22,504 nucleotides of DNA from CAZSXU01 sp964610505 (GTDB lineage Bacteria > Arandabacterota > Arandabacteria > JAGLYR01). Where the stretch lies: assembly GCA_964610505.1 (NCBI GenBank), contig CAZSXU010000041.1, forward strand, positions 1 through 22,504. The letters are read 5' to 3'. Every line of letters starts with the position of its first letter. The first letter of the stretch is position 1. Made by a program: the position numbers and the translations under genes. Below are positions 8,095 through 16,592 of the stretch, piece by piece. A model generated the notes under the pieces. It had not been told where the DNA came from. It saw only the letters and a program-made list of their open reading frames with translations, and did no database searches.

Positions 8095-8122
8095 TTGACA
8101 TCGTCCCCCCGCAGGGTATACA
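8095..8122 (+). promoter_or_regulatory. Sigma70-like promoter for the DEAD-box helicase
   Basis: A perfect -35 TTGACA (8095-8100) is separated by 16 nt from TATACA (8117-8122, five of six matches to TATAAT). The predicted transcription start is near 8129, giving a leader of about 138 nt before ATG 8267. The leader contains the 13-nt palindrome GGAGAACTTCTCC (8204-8216). Long structured leaders are common for cold-inducible helicase genes, but regulation here is inference. Confidence 0.75.
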
Positions 8123-8266
8123 CTGGAACCGTAACGGCCGTGTCGGCGCGGCGGCCGAAGAAGGATCCATCCGAACGGTTCGTCTCGGCCGACCGTCTCC
8201 CCTGGAGAACTTCTCCGATAAGGCCGCTCGATTGCGAACAGAATCCACACACAATTGGAGAATCTC

Positions 8267-9826
8267 ATGAAAGACAGTGAGACAGACAAAGACGGCCCTT
8301 CGGGTCAACCCATCGAGGACCCGGCCGCCGCCCGCGAGGACGAGACCGAGGATCGGGTCGTCGAGCCGGAAGATGCGCTGCCGCAAGTGACGCTGGAACA
8401 GCTCCCGAGAAAACTGCAGGAGGCCACCGCCCGCGCGGGTTGGACCGCCCTGCTCCCCGTGCAGGCGATGGCGATCCCCTACCTTCTCGCCCGCCGCGAC
8501 CTGATGATTCAATCGCGCACCGGAAGCGGCAAGACGGGCGCGTACCTCCTGCCCATCCTGGAGAGAGTCGACCCGCGCCGCAACGAGTGCCAGACCCTTG
8601 TGTTGGTTCCCACCCGAGAGTTGGCTCAGCAGGTTGGGAAGGAGGCCTCTGTCCTGGCCGATGGCACCGGCGTGAGAACCATCGCGGTCTACGGCGGCGT
8701 TGCATACGGACCCCAGCTGGAAGCGTTTCGAGAGGGAGCGCACCTGGTCGTGGGTACGCCGGGGCGCGTGCTCGACCATCTGCTGAAAGGATCCCTGAAA
8801 CTCCGCGGCCTTCGGATCCTGGTCTTCGATGAGGCCGACCGCATGTTGTCGATGGGGTTCTATCCCGACATGAAACGCATACAGGAGTATCTCCCGCGCC
8901 GCCAAATCAACGGGTACATGTTCTCGGCCACGTTTCCCCTTCACGTGATGGGTCTTGCGGACGAGTTCCTCCACCATCCCGAAACCCTGAGCCTCAGCCG
9001 CGACCGGGTTCACGTGACCGACACGGAACACACGTGGCACGAAGTGGATCCGATGAAGAGGGATCGCGCGCTCGTCCGAATCATCGAGATCGAGAACCCC
9101 GTTTCGGCCATCATCTTCTGCAACACGAAGGCCGACGCACACTATCTGGCCATCGTTCTGCGGCGCTTCGGCTACGACGCGGACGAGCTGAGCTCCGAGC
9201 TGACGCAGCCGGCGCGCGAGAAGGTAATGAGCCGGCTGCGGAGCGGCGAGCTGCGCTTCCTCGTGGCCACCGACGTGGCCGCCCGCGGGATCGACGTCCC
9301 CAACCTCTCCCATGTGATTCTCTACCAGCCCCCCGAGGATCCCGAGGCCTACATCCATCGCGCCGGACGCACGGGCCGCGTCGGGGCAAGCGGCAAGGCC
9401 ATCACGCTGGTGGCCGGAATCGAAGAAACTTTTTCCATCCAGCACGTCACCAAGCGCTTCGGGATCGATATGGAGAAGGTGGAGGTTCCCAGCAACGAGG
9501 ACGTCGCCGCGGTTGTTTCCCAGCGGGTGACCGCGCTTCTGGAGGCCGCTCTACGGTCCCGAGACAAGCTCCGCGCCGAGCGCATGCAGAGATTTCTCCC
9601 TCTGGCCCGAAGTCTTGGGGAATCCGAGGATGAGACCGCTCTCATCGCCATGCTCCTGGACGACTATTACCAGCTGTCCCTTCACGGACCCCTACCGCTT
9701 CCCCCCGTGGCGGAGAGAACGGCGAAGACCGGAAGGTCGTCCGGTTTCGGGCGAGACAAGGGCGGGGGCAAGAGTCGCCGGCGGCGGACGAACGGACAAA
9801 GACGGGGCCGGAAGCCAAGCCGGTAG
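8267..9826 (+). CDS. DEAD-box ATP-dependent RNA helicase
   Basis: This 519-aa cytoplasmic helicase would remodel RNA in ribosome assembly or mRNA decay. ATG 8267 is preferred over the in-frame TTG 8255, because GGAG at 8257-8260 is correctly placed for ATG 8267 and overlaps the TTG reading. After an acidic N-terminal stretch (about 1-40) all motifs are present: Q-motif Gln66, Walker A RTGSGKT (84-90), PTREL (115-119), TPGR (164-167), DEAD (188-191), SAT (220-222), IIFCNTK (282-288), ATDVAARGID (334-343) and HRAGRTGR (364-371). A helical segment at about 415-470 resembles the dimerisation or C-terminal region of CsdA/CshA-type helicases, and the tail is a basic Arg/Gly/Lys RNA-binding extension (about 490-519). 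No dsRBD or full DbpA domain is visible, so a specific orthologue name is not given. Confidence 0.95.
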   Translation: MKDSETDKDGPSGQPIEDPAAAREDETEDRVVEPEDALPQVTLEQLPRKLQEATARAGWTALLPVQAMAIPYLLARRDLMIQSRTGSGKTGAYLLPILERVDPRRNECQTLVLVPTRELAQQVGKEASVLADGTGVRTIAVYGGVAYGPQLEAFREGAHLVVGTPGRVLDHLLKGSLKLRGLRILVFDEADRMLSMGFYPDMKRIQEYLPRRQINGYMFSATFPLHVMGLADEFLHHPETLSLSRDRVHVTDTEHTWHEVDPMKRDRALVRIIEIENPVSAIIFCNTKADAHYLAIVLRRFGYDADELSSELTQPAREKVMSRLRSGELRFLVATDVAARGIDVPNLSHVILYQPPEDPEAYIHRAGRTGRVGASGKAITLVAGIEETFSIQHVTKRFGIDMEKVEVPSNEDVAAVVSQRVTALLEAALRSRDKLRAERMQRFLPLARSLGESEDETALIAMLLDDYYQLSLHGPLPLPPVAERTAKTGRSSGFGRDKGGGKSRRRRTNGQRRGRKPSR

Positions 9827-9869
9827 GCGTTTGTGGAATTCCCGATTCTGGACACATGCCGGCTGCGGA

Positions 9870-11969
9870 CTAGGAGTGTTCTTGGAGGTGCGTCTCCACC
9901 TTGCGGCGGTGGAATCGTGAGGGGCCGTCTTCCGGATTGATCCCGAGGGCCTCATCGAACGCCGCCAGGGCGGCTTTCCACTCCCCGGCCACCGAGGCCG
10001 CCCGACCTCGCTCGTAGGCGGCCAGGAGATCCTCCCGCCCCGGATCCAGGCCCCTCTCGCGCATGCCCACCAGCTCGAAGACCTTGACCGGCCGGGTCCG
10101 GCCCTTGACCACGATGTCGTCCAGCTCGCGAACGATCATTCCGTCTCCGGCCTGGCCGCGCGTGGCCTCGCTGATCATGATGCGGGTGCCGTAGATCTTG
10201 TTGGCCACCTCCAGCCTGGCCCCGAGATTCACGTTGTCCCCGATCACGGTGTAGTCAAACAGGTCGCGGCTGCCCATGTTCCCTACGATCATGTCCCCGG
10301 TATGAACGCCGATGCGGCATCGCCAGGCGTGAAGACCCTCCTCCTCCCACTGCCGCCCGAGTTCGGCCAGGCGCGCCTGCATCTGAAGCGCGGCGACGCA
10401 CGCCCGTCGGGCATGGTCCTCAAAGAACACGGGCGCGCCGAATTCGGCCATGATGGCGTCCCCCTCGAACTTGTCGATGATGCCCTGGTTCTCGAGAATG
10501 ATTTCGCTCATCGCGGTGAGATAGTTGTTGAGGTGGTCGGCCAGCTCCCGGGGCGGCATCCCCTCGGAAATGGTGGTGAAGCTCTCCACGTCCGTAAACA
10601 GGACGGTGAGCTCCCGCTCCTCCCCGCCCAGGGTCAGGAGGTCGGGGCGCAGAATGATTTCATCCACGACGCGCGAGGGCACGTAGTGGGAGAACATCCC
10701 CCGAATCATGCGCTTGTCCCTCTGCTCCGCGAGATAGAGCCAGGTGGTCTGCGAAGAATACGCGAGTCCGGTGGCGAGCACCGGGGCCACGATGTCCAGC
10801 CACCACCCGTAGGCCTCGAAGAGCCAGAAGGCCAGAACCAGCTCCCCGGCGGCGAGCCCCACGGTCACCGCCAGCCCGACGAAGACTCCGACCCGGGCGG
10901 CGAGGAAGCACGCCAGAAACGCCCACAGAAGAGCCAGGAGCGGACGGAACCAGAGAGAGCCGCGGGCGGGCCGGAAGACGTAGTCTCCGGCCATGATCGT
11001 GTTGAGCGCGTTGGCGTGCATTTCAACGCCCGGGGTCAGTACCTTCTCTCCCTGGTACCCGAAGAAAGGCGTCTGAATCAGATCGTGCAGCTCCTGGGCG
11101 GTGTAACCGATGAAGACGATCTTGTGACGGAACACGCCCTGTTCAAGCCAGAGGTCAAAGATGTCCGTATCGGCTTCCTCCCGCGGGAGATCGAAGGATT
11201 CGTCGTCGAGCACGTTTGAATAGGAGTACTGCAGGAAACTTCGAGCCGGCCCCCGGTAATTAATCAGCAGGGTCTGCCGGTCGTACTTCGGGATCTCGTA
11301 GGGTCCGACACGAGCCTTGTCAGGGTGCTCCTCCACGGGGGCGTCGGGCGGGAGGTGATGGTACGCTTTCAGCACCTGGAGGGCCAGCGTGGGATACTGG
11401 TTCGCCCCAAACATGATGCTCGTCCCATACCGGCGCACGGCGTTGTCGGAGTCCGACAGCTGATCGATGAGTCCCCAGCCCCAGGCGGCTTCGGCCAGCG
11501 CGTCGAGCGGCGGCAGAATCGTGACGGCCCGCCCGTGGCTTCGGCTGAGCAGCATCTTGCCCGCAAGAATCACGTTTCCCGCGCGGCGGATCGATTCGGC
11601 CAGCTCGGCGGTGGCGTCCGCGTCTCGTCCCTCGGTGAACACCACGTCGAAGACGATCAACCGGGCTCCTGCACGGTGAAGGTTGTCGATCAGGCGGGCG
11701 TGGAGCCGGCGGTCCCAGGGATAGGGCTGGTCCAGATCCGATTCACTGGTCTGATCGATGGCGATCACCACGATCTCGTCGCTTCTCTCGACGGGGCCGC
11801 GCAATCGAAAACGCATATCCAGGAAAGAGAGCTCGATCTTTTCGAGGAAGGTGAAAGCGGAACAACAGAGGAGAGAGGCGATCAGCGTGGCCCCGATCGC
11901 CGAGACCAGCGTGGGAGTCCATCCCCGACCGACCCCCCCGCCGGACTTGGATCCCCCCACACGGCCCAA
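9870..11969 (-). CDS. CHASE2-domain class III adenylate cyclase, membrane-bound
   Basis: This 699-aa protein has TM1 at about 20-42, a periplasmic CHASE2 sensor at about 45-330, three TM helices at about 342-411, and a cytoplasmic cyclase domain at about 450-635. Metal ligands Asp460 (LFTDVESFT) and Asp504 (FEGDAIMAEFG) are present. So are adenine-selecting Lys500 and Asp572 (DYTVIGDNVN), and catalytic Asn581 and Arg585 (NLGARLE). It should therefore make cAMP rather than cGMP. Residues 641-690 look like a single TPR-type helix pair. The start is TTG 11969: AGGAG (11975-11979) lies 6 nt upstream, and no in-frame ATG precedes TM1. It is the last gene of a minus-strand group with an OM barrel, a FecR protein and a secreted FN3-like protein, 282 nt after the barrel gene. 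CHASE2 cyclases next to FecR proteins recur in bacteria, so CHASE2 may read an envelope signal; the ligand is unknown. Confidence 0.93.
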   Translation of the reverse strand: MGRVGGSKSGGGVGRGWTPTLVSAIGATLIASLLCCSAFTFLEKIELSFLDMRFRLRGPVERSDEIVVIAIDQTSESDLDQPYPWDRRLHARLIDNLHRAGARLIVFDVVFTEGRDADATAELAESIRRAGNVILAGKMLLSRSHGRAVTILPPLDALAEAAWGWGLIDQLSDSDNAVRRYGTSIMFGANQYPTLALQVLKAYHHLPPDAPVEEHPDKARVGPYEIPKYDRQTLLINYRGPARSFLQYSYSNVLDDESFDLPREEADTDIFDLWLEQGVFRHKIVFIGYTAQELHDLIQTPFFGYQGEKVLTPGVEMHANALNTIMAGDYVFRPARGSLWFRPLLALLWAFLACFLAARVGVFVGLAVTVGLAAGELVLAFWLFEAYGWWLDIVAPVLATGLAYSSQTTWLYLAEQRDKRMIRGMFSHYVPSRVVDEIILRPDLLTLGGEERELTVLFTDVESFTTISEGMPPRELADHLNNYLTAMSEIILENQGIIDKFEGDAIMAEFGAPVFFEDHARRACVAALQMQARLAELGRQWEEEGLHAWRCRIGVHTGDMIVGNMGSRDLFDYTVIGDNVNLGARLEVANKIYGTRIMISEATRGQAGDGMIVRELDDIVVKGRTRPVKVFELVGMRERGLDPGREDLLAAYERGRAASVAGEWKAALAAFDEALGINPEDGPSRFHRRKVETHLQEHS

Positions 11970-11979
11970 GGATGTCTCC
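11970..11979 (-). promoter_or_regulatory. Ribosome binding site that sets a TTG start
   Basis: On the minus strand AGGAG followed by six bases precedes TTG 11969, the first codon of the cyclase. The next possible starts in frame are internal (a GTG at codon 4, 11960) and would have poorer spacing. The rare TTG start suggests modest translation. Confidence 0.6.
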
Positions 11980-12033
11980 TTTCCCGACGCCGCCCACCGC
12001 CATCGAAATCATCGCCGCCGGCGGTCGCAGCGG

Positions 12034-12051
12034 CGAACCCGCGAAGGTTCG
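12034..12051. other. Small hairpin upstream of the cyclase gene
   Basis: CGAACC and GGTTCG form a perfect six-pair stem with loop CGCGAA, about 65 nt upstream of the cyclase start. It has no T-tract and could be part of the cyclase leader or a remnant of the adjacent repeat. Confidence 0.3.
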
Positions 12052-12105
12052 GGATCCTAGAACTCATGAACTTCCAGCCCTGGTATCACAGGCGGTCACA
12101 GGGCG

Positions 12106-12210
12106 GAGCAATAAGACAACAGAGCAATGGACCGCAATGGAGCAAAGTGTGTTCTTCTATGATGCCTTTCTCCTGACTCTATTGATCGATTGCTCCATTG
12201 CTCTGCCTGG
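12106..12210 (+). repeat. Palindromic intergenic element, copy A
   Basis: This AT-richer element lies in the spacer between the barrel and cyclase genes. The arm CAGAGCAATGG (12119-12130 region) pairs with CCATTGCTCTG (12195-12206 region). GCAATGGAGCAA (12134-12145) also pairs with TTGCTCCATTGC, because the left arm contains a partial tandem duplication of GCAATGG. It shares two blocks with copy B at 14416-14527 in opposite orientation: GGACCGCAATGGAGC (12129-12143, 15 of 15) and TCCATTGCTCTGCCTGG (12194-12210, 16 of 17). It reads as a non-coding repeat family member, possibly acting as an RNA structure between operon genes. Confidence 0.8.
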
Positions 12211-12251
12211 ATGACGCATGGCTCCGGGCACCGGAGCCCGCATGATCCAGG

Positions 12252-14360
12252 CTAGAACTCCTGCACCAGACGCAGGTTCAGGATGGTCTCATCGTAGTCG
12301 TTGTCCGGATCCACACCATCCGAGAAAGCGACGGAGGCCAGCCGCCCGCTCACGGAGGTCTTCGCCGCGAGGCGGTAGCGCATCCCCGCGTCGATCGTGG
12401 TTTTGTCCCCCGCCACGACGCCCCGGTTGCTGTCTCCGACCACCTGGGTGAGTGACGCGTGGGTTTGCAGCCGGGCATCGAGAAGATCGTACGTGCCCCG
12501 CACTCGCCGGGTGTTGTACTCCACGTGTGTCCCGTCGAGCGGATAGTCGGTGTCGCTGTTTCCGAGGCCGGCCTCCAGCACCAGCGGCAAGGTCTCGAAG
12601 CGCGTCGCCCAGCCGAAGTTCCACTCCGCCTGCGTGGCATCGGCGGAGGCGTTGTGCGCCTCCGTATCCGAGCGCATGTAACTCAACGAGACATCGTGGT
12701 CCGAGAAGAAGCGGAAATGGTAGCCGGTCCCGACGCGAACGCTGTTGGTGCGGTCGTCCACACGGAAATCGACCTCCTCCGGGGCGGGCGACGGCGCGTC
12801 GTTCACCCGCTTGTACTGGCGGAAAGAAAAGGAGACGTGTCTCAGATCCTCCCATCCCGGAACGAAGGAGGCGGTCAGGCCCGCCACCCGGGTGTCGGTG
12901 GTAAAATCCTTGTCATCATTCAGGTTGTCCTCGAACACCTCATATTCTCCGAAGACCCGGAGGCGCTTGCGCAGCAGCCGGAACGTATCCGTGACCCGAA
13001 GACCCTTCTTATCGCTCTGGATGGAGGGCGCCGCGAGCGAGGCGAAGGCGGTCCCGACCCGCCGGTACCGCCACTCAAAGACATGACCTGCGAGGTTCCC
13101 TTTCACGCCGCTATGGAATGCCAGGCTGGACAGATTTCTCGGATCCAGAGGGCGCGTGCTGAGATTGATGATGAAGAGGTCCTCGAAGTTAGTCGGTTCA
13201 AACGGCAAATCGACCGTCTCGCCGGCCAGATCTCGAATGTCCTGCTCGGACATCGCGCCCCCGGAAATGTCCTCCGTGATGAAGCTCAGAGCGGCGCTCG
13301 CGTCGAAGATCAGTCGCCGCTTGAAGGGCGCCAGCAGGACGCTGGAGCCGACCACGAGGTTGTCCTTGGGAAGAAGGCCGACCGAGATGGATTCCATGTC
13401 GTCGCGAACCCGGACTCCTTCGAAGGCCAGCTGGAAAGCCCGCCCGCGGCCGAAAGCCAGCCGCGCTCCGGTGAGATCGCGCTCGTAGGAGGCGCCGCTG
13501 ACCATCGTGGTGTCGCCGACGGCATCGGTCTGCACCTCTCCCTCGATCCCCCGGCGGATGGTTCCCTTGAGAGCCGTGATCTCCACCGTTCCCAGCCGAA
13601 GATACCCGCCCACGCCCCGCGTCCTCTTCCCCCGAAGAACCAGCGGGGAGAAAGTGTAGTTCACGTCGCCGGCGTCCAGTCCGACCCAACCGTGATCCAG
13701 ATGGACTTTGTACCGGTTGCGCGGCTGGTAGGCTCCGTCCTCGTCGGAGGTGAGGAACAGGGTCCCATCGTACTTCCATCCCCCCATGTGGCCGTCCAAC
13801 CGGACGCGCGCGGTGTTCGTCTGATCGGGCTGCTGGCGAAGAGCGGCACCGGGACCCGAGAGATCATCGCTCAGGGATTCCAGCACCACCCGTCCCCGAA
13901 CTCCCCACACGGGTTCTCCGGGGATGTCCCCCTCCACCCGGACTTCGCGGCGGAGACCCGGGAGGTCCTGTCCCTCCGTGTTTCGGAGCCGCAGCTCGAA
14001 GCGGTGTATGCCGGTCGCCAGCGACGGGGCCGGGATGTACGTCACCACGGCGGAGGTCACGGTTGCCGAGGCCGTTACGTCCCTTTCATCCATGTAGAGA
14101 CGGATGCTGGAGAGATCGATCTGCGCATCGGGATCGATGATGGAAATGGCGATGAGGAAGTCGCCCGGCAGATCTTCACGCTCTTCGATCTGTTCCTCGG
14201 AAGGAGCCAGGAGAAGCAAACGCGCCGGCTCCTCCGCCCATGCCGGACTCCCCACCCCCGCCAGGAACAGGATCATCGTTCCCAGCCGCAGAAAGATCCC
14301 CCGCAGAGCCGCCCAGGGCGGAATCCCGGGCCTGCCGAAATCGGTCCTCTCAGCCTTCAT
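12252..14360 (-). CDS. Outer-membrane beta-barrel protein with N-terminal Ig-like domain
   Basis: This 702-aa exported protein has no recognised name. ATG 14360 is chosen because GAGGGAGAGG lies directly upstream (14361-14370). The frame is open further upstream only because it runs through repeat copy B. A signal peptide with a long basic n-region ends at about residue 42 (SPAWA, then EEP). Residues about 45-145 look like a beta-sandwich domain (IDPDAQIDLSSIRLYMDERD). From about 150 to the end, alternating strands such as YKVHLDHGWVGLDAGDVNY and repeated aromatic/polar alternation indicate a large barrel of perhaps 24 or more strands. The final residue is Phe (LRLVQEF), the usual BamA-recognition ending. 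It lies between the FecR and CHASE2-cyclase genes on the same strand. A sensor, secretin-like or transport role in that module is inference. Confidence 0.82.
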   Translation of the reverse strand: MKAERTDFGRPGIPPWAALRGIFLRLGTMILFLAGVGSPAWAEEPARLLLLAPSEEQIEEREDLPGDFLIAISIIDPDAQIDLSSIRLYMDERDVTASATVTSAVVTYIPAPSLATGIHRFELRLRNTEGQDLPGLRREVRVEGDIPGEPVWGVRGRVVLESLSDDLSGPGAALRQQPDQTNTARVRLDGHMGGWKYDGTLFLTSDEDGAYQPRNRYKVHLDHGWVGLDAGDVNYTFSPLVLRGKRTRGVGGYLRLGTVEITALKGTIRRGIEGEVQTDAVGDTTMVSGASYERDLTGARLAFGRGRAFQLAFEGVRVRDDMESISVGLLPKDNLVVGSSVLLAPFKRRLIFDASAALSFITEDISGGAMSEQDIRDLAGETVDLPFEPTNFEDLFIINLSTRPLDPRNLSSLAFHSGVKGNLAGHVFEWRYRRVGTAFASLAAPSIQSDKKGLRVTDTFRLLRKRLRVFGEYEVFEDNLNDDKDFTTDTRVAGLTASFVPGWEDLRHVSFSFRQYKRVNDAPSPAPEEVDFRVDDRTNSVRVGTGYHFRFFSDHDVSLSYMRSDTEAHNASADATQAEWNFGWATRFETLPLVLEAGLGNSDTDYPLDGTHVEYNTRRVRGTYDLLDARLQTHASLTQVVGDSNRGVVAGDKTTIDAGMRYRLAAKTSVSGRLASVAFSDGVDPDNDYDETILNLRLVQEF

Positions 14361-14415
14361 CCTCTCCCTCGCATGATCCGGACCTCTCTCGATCGTTAAC
14401 GGGATCTCGAGCGGC

Positions 14416-14527
14416 CCAGGCAGAGCAACGGAGTCATCGTTCTCAAACCCGTGCGGCCGGAAGACAACGCACGGTGCGCTCCATTGCGGTCCCTTGTTCG
14501 ACACGCTCCACTGTCTTTCCGCCCAGG
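14416..14527 (-). repeat. Palindromic intergenic element, copy B (inverted relative to copy A)
   Basis: Read on the minus strand, this element carries the same two blocks as copy A in the same order: GGGACCGCAATGGAGC (14493-14478) and TCCGTTGCTCTGCCTGG (14432-14416). They are separated by 45 nt here and 50 nt in copy A. The inner arms GCAATGGAG and CTCCGTTGC pair with one G-T wobble. It fills most of the 233-nt spacer between the FecR and barrel genes. With copy A it brackets the barrel gene as an inverted pair. Confidence 0.78.
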
Positions 14528-14593
14528 TCTCCACACCGGCGGCGCCCGTACGCTTCTCCGTCAAGCAGCCCCCGGGGGATGTCCCTCCGACGG

Positions 14594-15331
14594 CTACTCC
14601 TCAGGTTCCTCATACCGGATGACCAGCGTCTTTTCGATGCCGTCCTCGCCCTGCATGCCCAACCGGAGCTCCCGTACACCACCCTCGCCCCGTCCCTGAT
14701 CGAAACCTCCGGTGGACCCGTCCCCTCCGAACGTAGGAATCTCCCCCGGGCCGATCTTCGTGGTATCCGGCGGGTCCACACCGTTGGAGAATCCTTTGAA
14801 CCCGGGCGGCACGATGACCCGACCAAAGGGATTGGAGAACTCGAAGCGGCCGTTCTGGACGAAGAGCGTGGTCCACCCGGACAGATCGATGACATCGTAG
14901 CAGGAGGATCCCTTTACCGATGCCACCGACGTGGGGGTCTCGATCTCAAACGTCGTCTCCTCCTGCTTTGTGACCTGGGCCCAGATCCCGCCGACGCCCA
15001 CCCACACTTTCTTGGAGAACCGGCCCCCCACTTCGGCTTCCCCGTTGAGCGTGACCTCCGTGTTCGAGGTCAGTTTGAGCAGGCTCTGGTCGTCCTGGAA
15101 AATCAGCGCGCAGAAGGAATCATCGCCGGTCTGCAGTTCATGACCGGCGATGAGCGGTTGTCCCTTCGCCGCCGGTTTCCAGTCGGCGGTATCGGCGGGA
15201 CGCTGCCGTACGTCGTTCTTTACCTTCAGGACGACCGCGACGATCTTCCCGTCCTGGGCCTCGGAATCGGCCGGTCCCGGCAACCCGGTGACGACGAGAA
15301 GGGAAAGCACGATCCAACCAAGCCGTCTCAT
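14594..15331 (-). CDS. FecR-domain periplasmic protein
   Basis: The protein has 245 aa. ATG 15331 has GGAGGT seven bases upstream. Signal peptide residues 1-25 are followed by a FecR domain at about 55-165: GQPLIAGHELQTGDDSFCALIF, a beta-helix-like core, and the hallmark FEIETPTSVASVKGSSC (128-144) corresponding to the family F-x-V-x-T-P-x-A-V-A-G-V-R-G-T. The C-terminal third (170-245) is Gly/Pro-rich, ends in EEPEE and has no recognised domain. Classical FecR proteins are inner-membrane anti-sigma regulators with a cytoplasmic N-terminus. This one instead has an N-terminal signal peptide and no sigma-binding segment, and no sigma factor gene is nearby. It therefore belongs to the exported FecR type found beside CHASE2 proteins. 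It lies 73 nt after the FN3-like gene. Confidence 0.88.
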   Translation of the reverse strand: MRRLGWIVLSLLVVTGLPGPADSEAQDGKIVAVVLKVKNDVRQRPADTADWKPAAKGQPLIAGHELQTGDDSFCALIFQDDQSLLKLTSNTEVTLNGEAEVGGRFSKKVWVGVGGIWAQVTKQEETTFEIETPTSVASVKGSSCYDVIDLSGWTTLFVQNGRFEFSNPFGRVIVPPGFKGFSNGVDPPDTTKIGPGEIPTFGGDGSTGGFDQGRGEGGVRELRLGMQGEDGIEKTLVIRYEEPEE

Positions 15332-15404
15332 GAAGCAAACCTCCCTTGGCCGTGATGATTCAGCTCCCCCCGGTGAGGGGGCATCATCGCGGCGAACCCG
15401 ATGC

Positions 15405-16514
15405 CTATTCGATTTCCGCTTCCAGCACTTCCAGTCTGCCCGAAGCGATATCGTTGATGATCGTTTCGAGTTCCGCCAGGTCCACCGACTCGCCGTCCAC
15501 GAGGATCGTCCCGGTCGGCGTCAACCCTTCCAGCGCCGGCCCCAGCAGATCCAGGAGCTCGGGCATGATTTGGAACAGCGCCTCGAGGATCCGCTCCGAG
15601 GCCGCATCTTCCGAATCCCACCGCTGGAAACAGAACACTTCGCTCGGAATCTCCTCGGTGCCCCCCGAGGTCTGGACGAACGCGGTCACCTGCCAGCCGT
15701 AGGTCGTCCCCGGTGCGAGATCCTCGGCGGCCGACGGGTAGCTCCAGCTGATGGCCCCGGCGGTCCCGCCGCCGAAGACGTCGTCGGGCTCGAGCTCGGC
15801 CTCGTAGACCGGCACGTTCTCCATCACGTCCTCGCCGGAGGCGTCCCCCGGCTCCACCTCGGCAATACGAAAGAGCCAGCGCGAGGCGCGGGAATCCCAC
15901 TGGAACTGCGGATGGGCGCTCAGAACATACGGGCACTCACCTCCAAACGGAGCCCCGGGTTGGATGAGTTCGAGATTGATGGGGTTGGTCACGGTCAGGC
16001 AATCTTCAACCACGATGGCGGAGAAATCGAACGGACCGTCCCCCGCCGGTTCCATCGTCAGCTCAAAGCAGTAGGTTCCCTCGGGCAGATATCCCAGCTC
16101 CAGAACGAGCTCCTCCAGCTCATCCGCCTCGGGCGTGACGTGGTAGTCGTCCAGCTCGTAGATCCCGCTGGCCTCGGTCAGGTCCCGGTTGCTGATCGTG
16201 ATGGGACCCGGATCCAGCTCGAACGGCGTCGTTTCCCCCGTTCCGAGCGTGCCGTACACGTCACTGTCGATGATGAGGCTGAGCTTCACCTCGCGTGCCT
16301 CGCCGAGATCGTTGCACATCACGGCGGTGAAGATGTGGGGATGGAAGTGCGTGTCCGAGGGATCGAAATCACCCACACGGAAAACCTCGATCCCGTAGTT
16401 CAGATCCACCGTCAGCGTCGGACTCCCGGGGCACTGCCCCCAGGCCGTCCCTGCCGCAGCCACCCACACGGCCAACGCGGCGGCGATTGCGACGGTTCTT
16501 ATGCGACTCACCAT
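15405..16514 (-). CDS. Secreted protein with FN3-like domain, function unknown
   Basis: The 369-aa protein is not recognised as a named family. ATG 16514 has GGGGAGG eight bases upstream and a predicted promoter about 80 nt upstream. The signal peptide spans 1-26 (AAAGTAWG, then QCPG). Residues about 30-180 are strongly acidic and beta-rich. Residues about 200-296 fit an FN3/Ig-like domain (HPQFQWDSR, WSYPSAAEDLAPGTTYGWQV, SEVFCFQRW). The tail (305-369) has an amphipathic leucine-rich helix (ILEALFQIMPELLDLLGPALEGL). Six cysteines (28, 67, 149, 172, 194, 295) could form disulfides, consistent with periplasmic or surface location. It is the first gene of the FecR-barrel-cyclase group, and a partner or ligand-binding role in that module is inference. 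Confidence 0.85.
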   Translation of the reverse strand: MVSRIRTVAIAAALAVWVAAAGTAWGQCPGSPTLTVDLNYGIEVFRVGDFDPSDTHFHPHIFTAVMCNDLGEAREVKLSLIIDSDVYGTLGTGETTPFELDPGPITISNRDLTEASGIYELDDYHVTPEADELEELVLELGYLPEGTYCFELTMEPAGDGPFDFSAIVVEDCLTVTNPINLELIQPGAPFGGECPYVLSAHPQFQWDSRASRWLFRIAEVEPGDASGEDVMENVPVYEAELEPDDVFGGGTAGAISWSYPSAAEDLAPGTTYGWQVTAFVQTSGGTEEIPSEVFCFQRWDSEDAASERILEALFQIMPELLDLLGPALEGLTPTGTILVDGESVDLAELETIINDIASGRLEVLEAEIE

Positions 16515-16592
16515 TGAATTCGCCTCCCCTGTTCGGGCGAAACGTCCGCTCGGGCCGGATTCACACCCGGCGCGTCTCCATCGCTCCCATTT

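Noticed and set aside
7910..9445. 511-aa open frame on the minus strand, antisense to the helicase
   Set aside because: It lies opposite a helicase with all motifs intact and shows no recognisable domain or SD.
10302..11219. 305-aa plus-strand open frame opposite the cyclase
   Set aside because: It is a shadow of the CHASE2-cyclase gene, with charged low-complexity composition.
12459..14399. 646-aa open frame on the plus strand, antisense to the barrel gene
   Set aside because: The minus strand has an SD, a signal peptide, barrel strand pattern and C-terminal Phe. The plus frame has none of these.
14361..14564. Coding extension of the barrel gene upstream of ATG 14360
   Set aside because: The stretch coincides with repeat copy B, whose homologue (copy A) is in a non-coding spacer, and the SD supports 14360.
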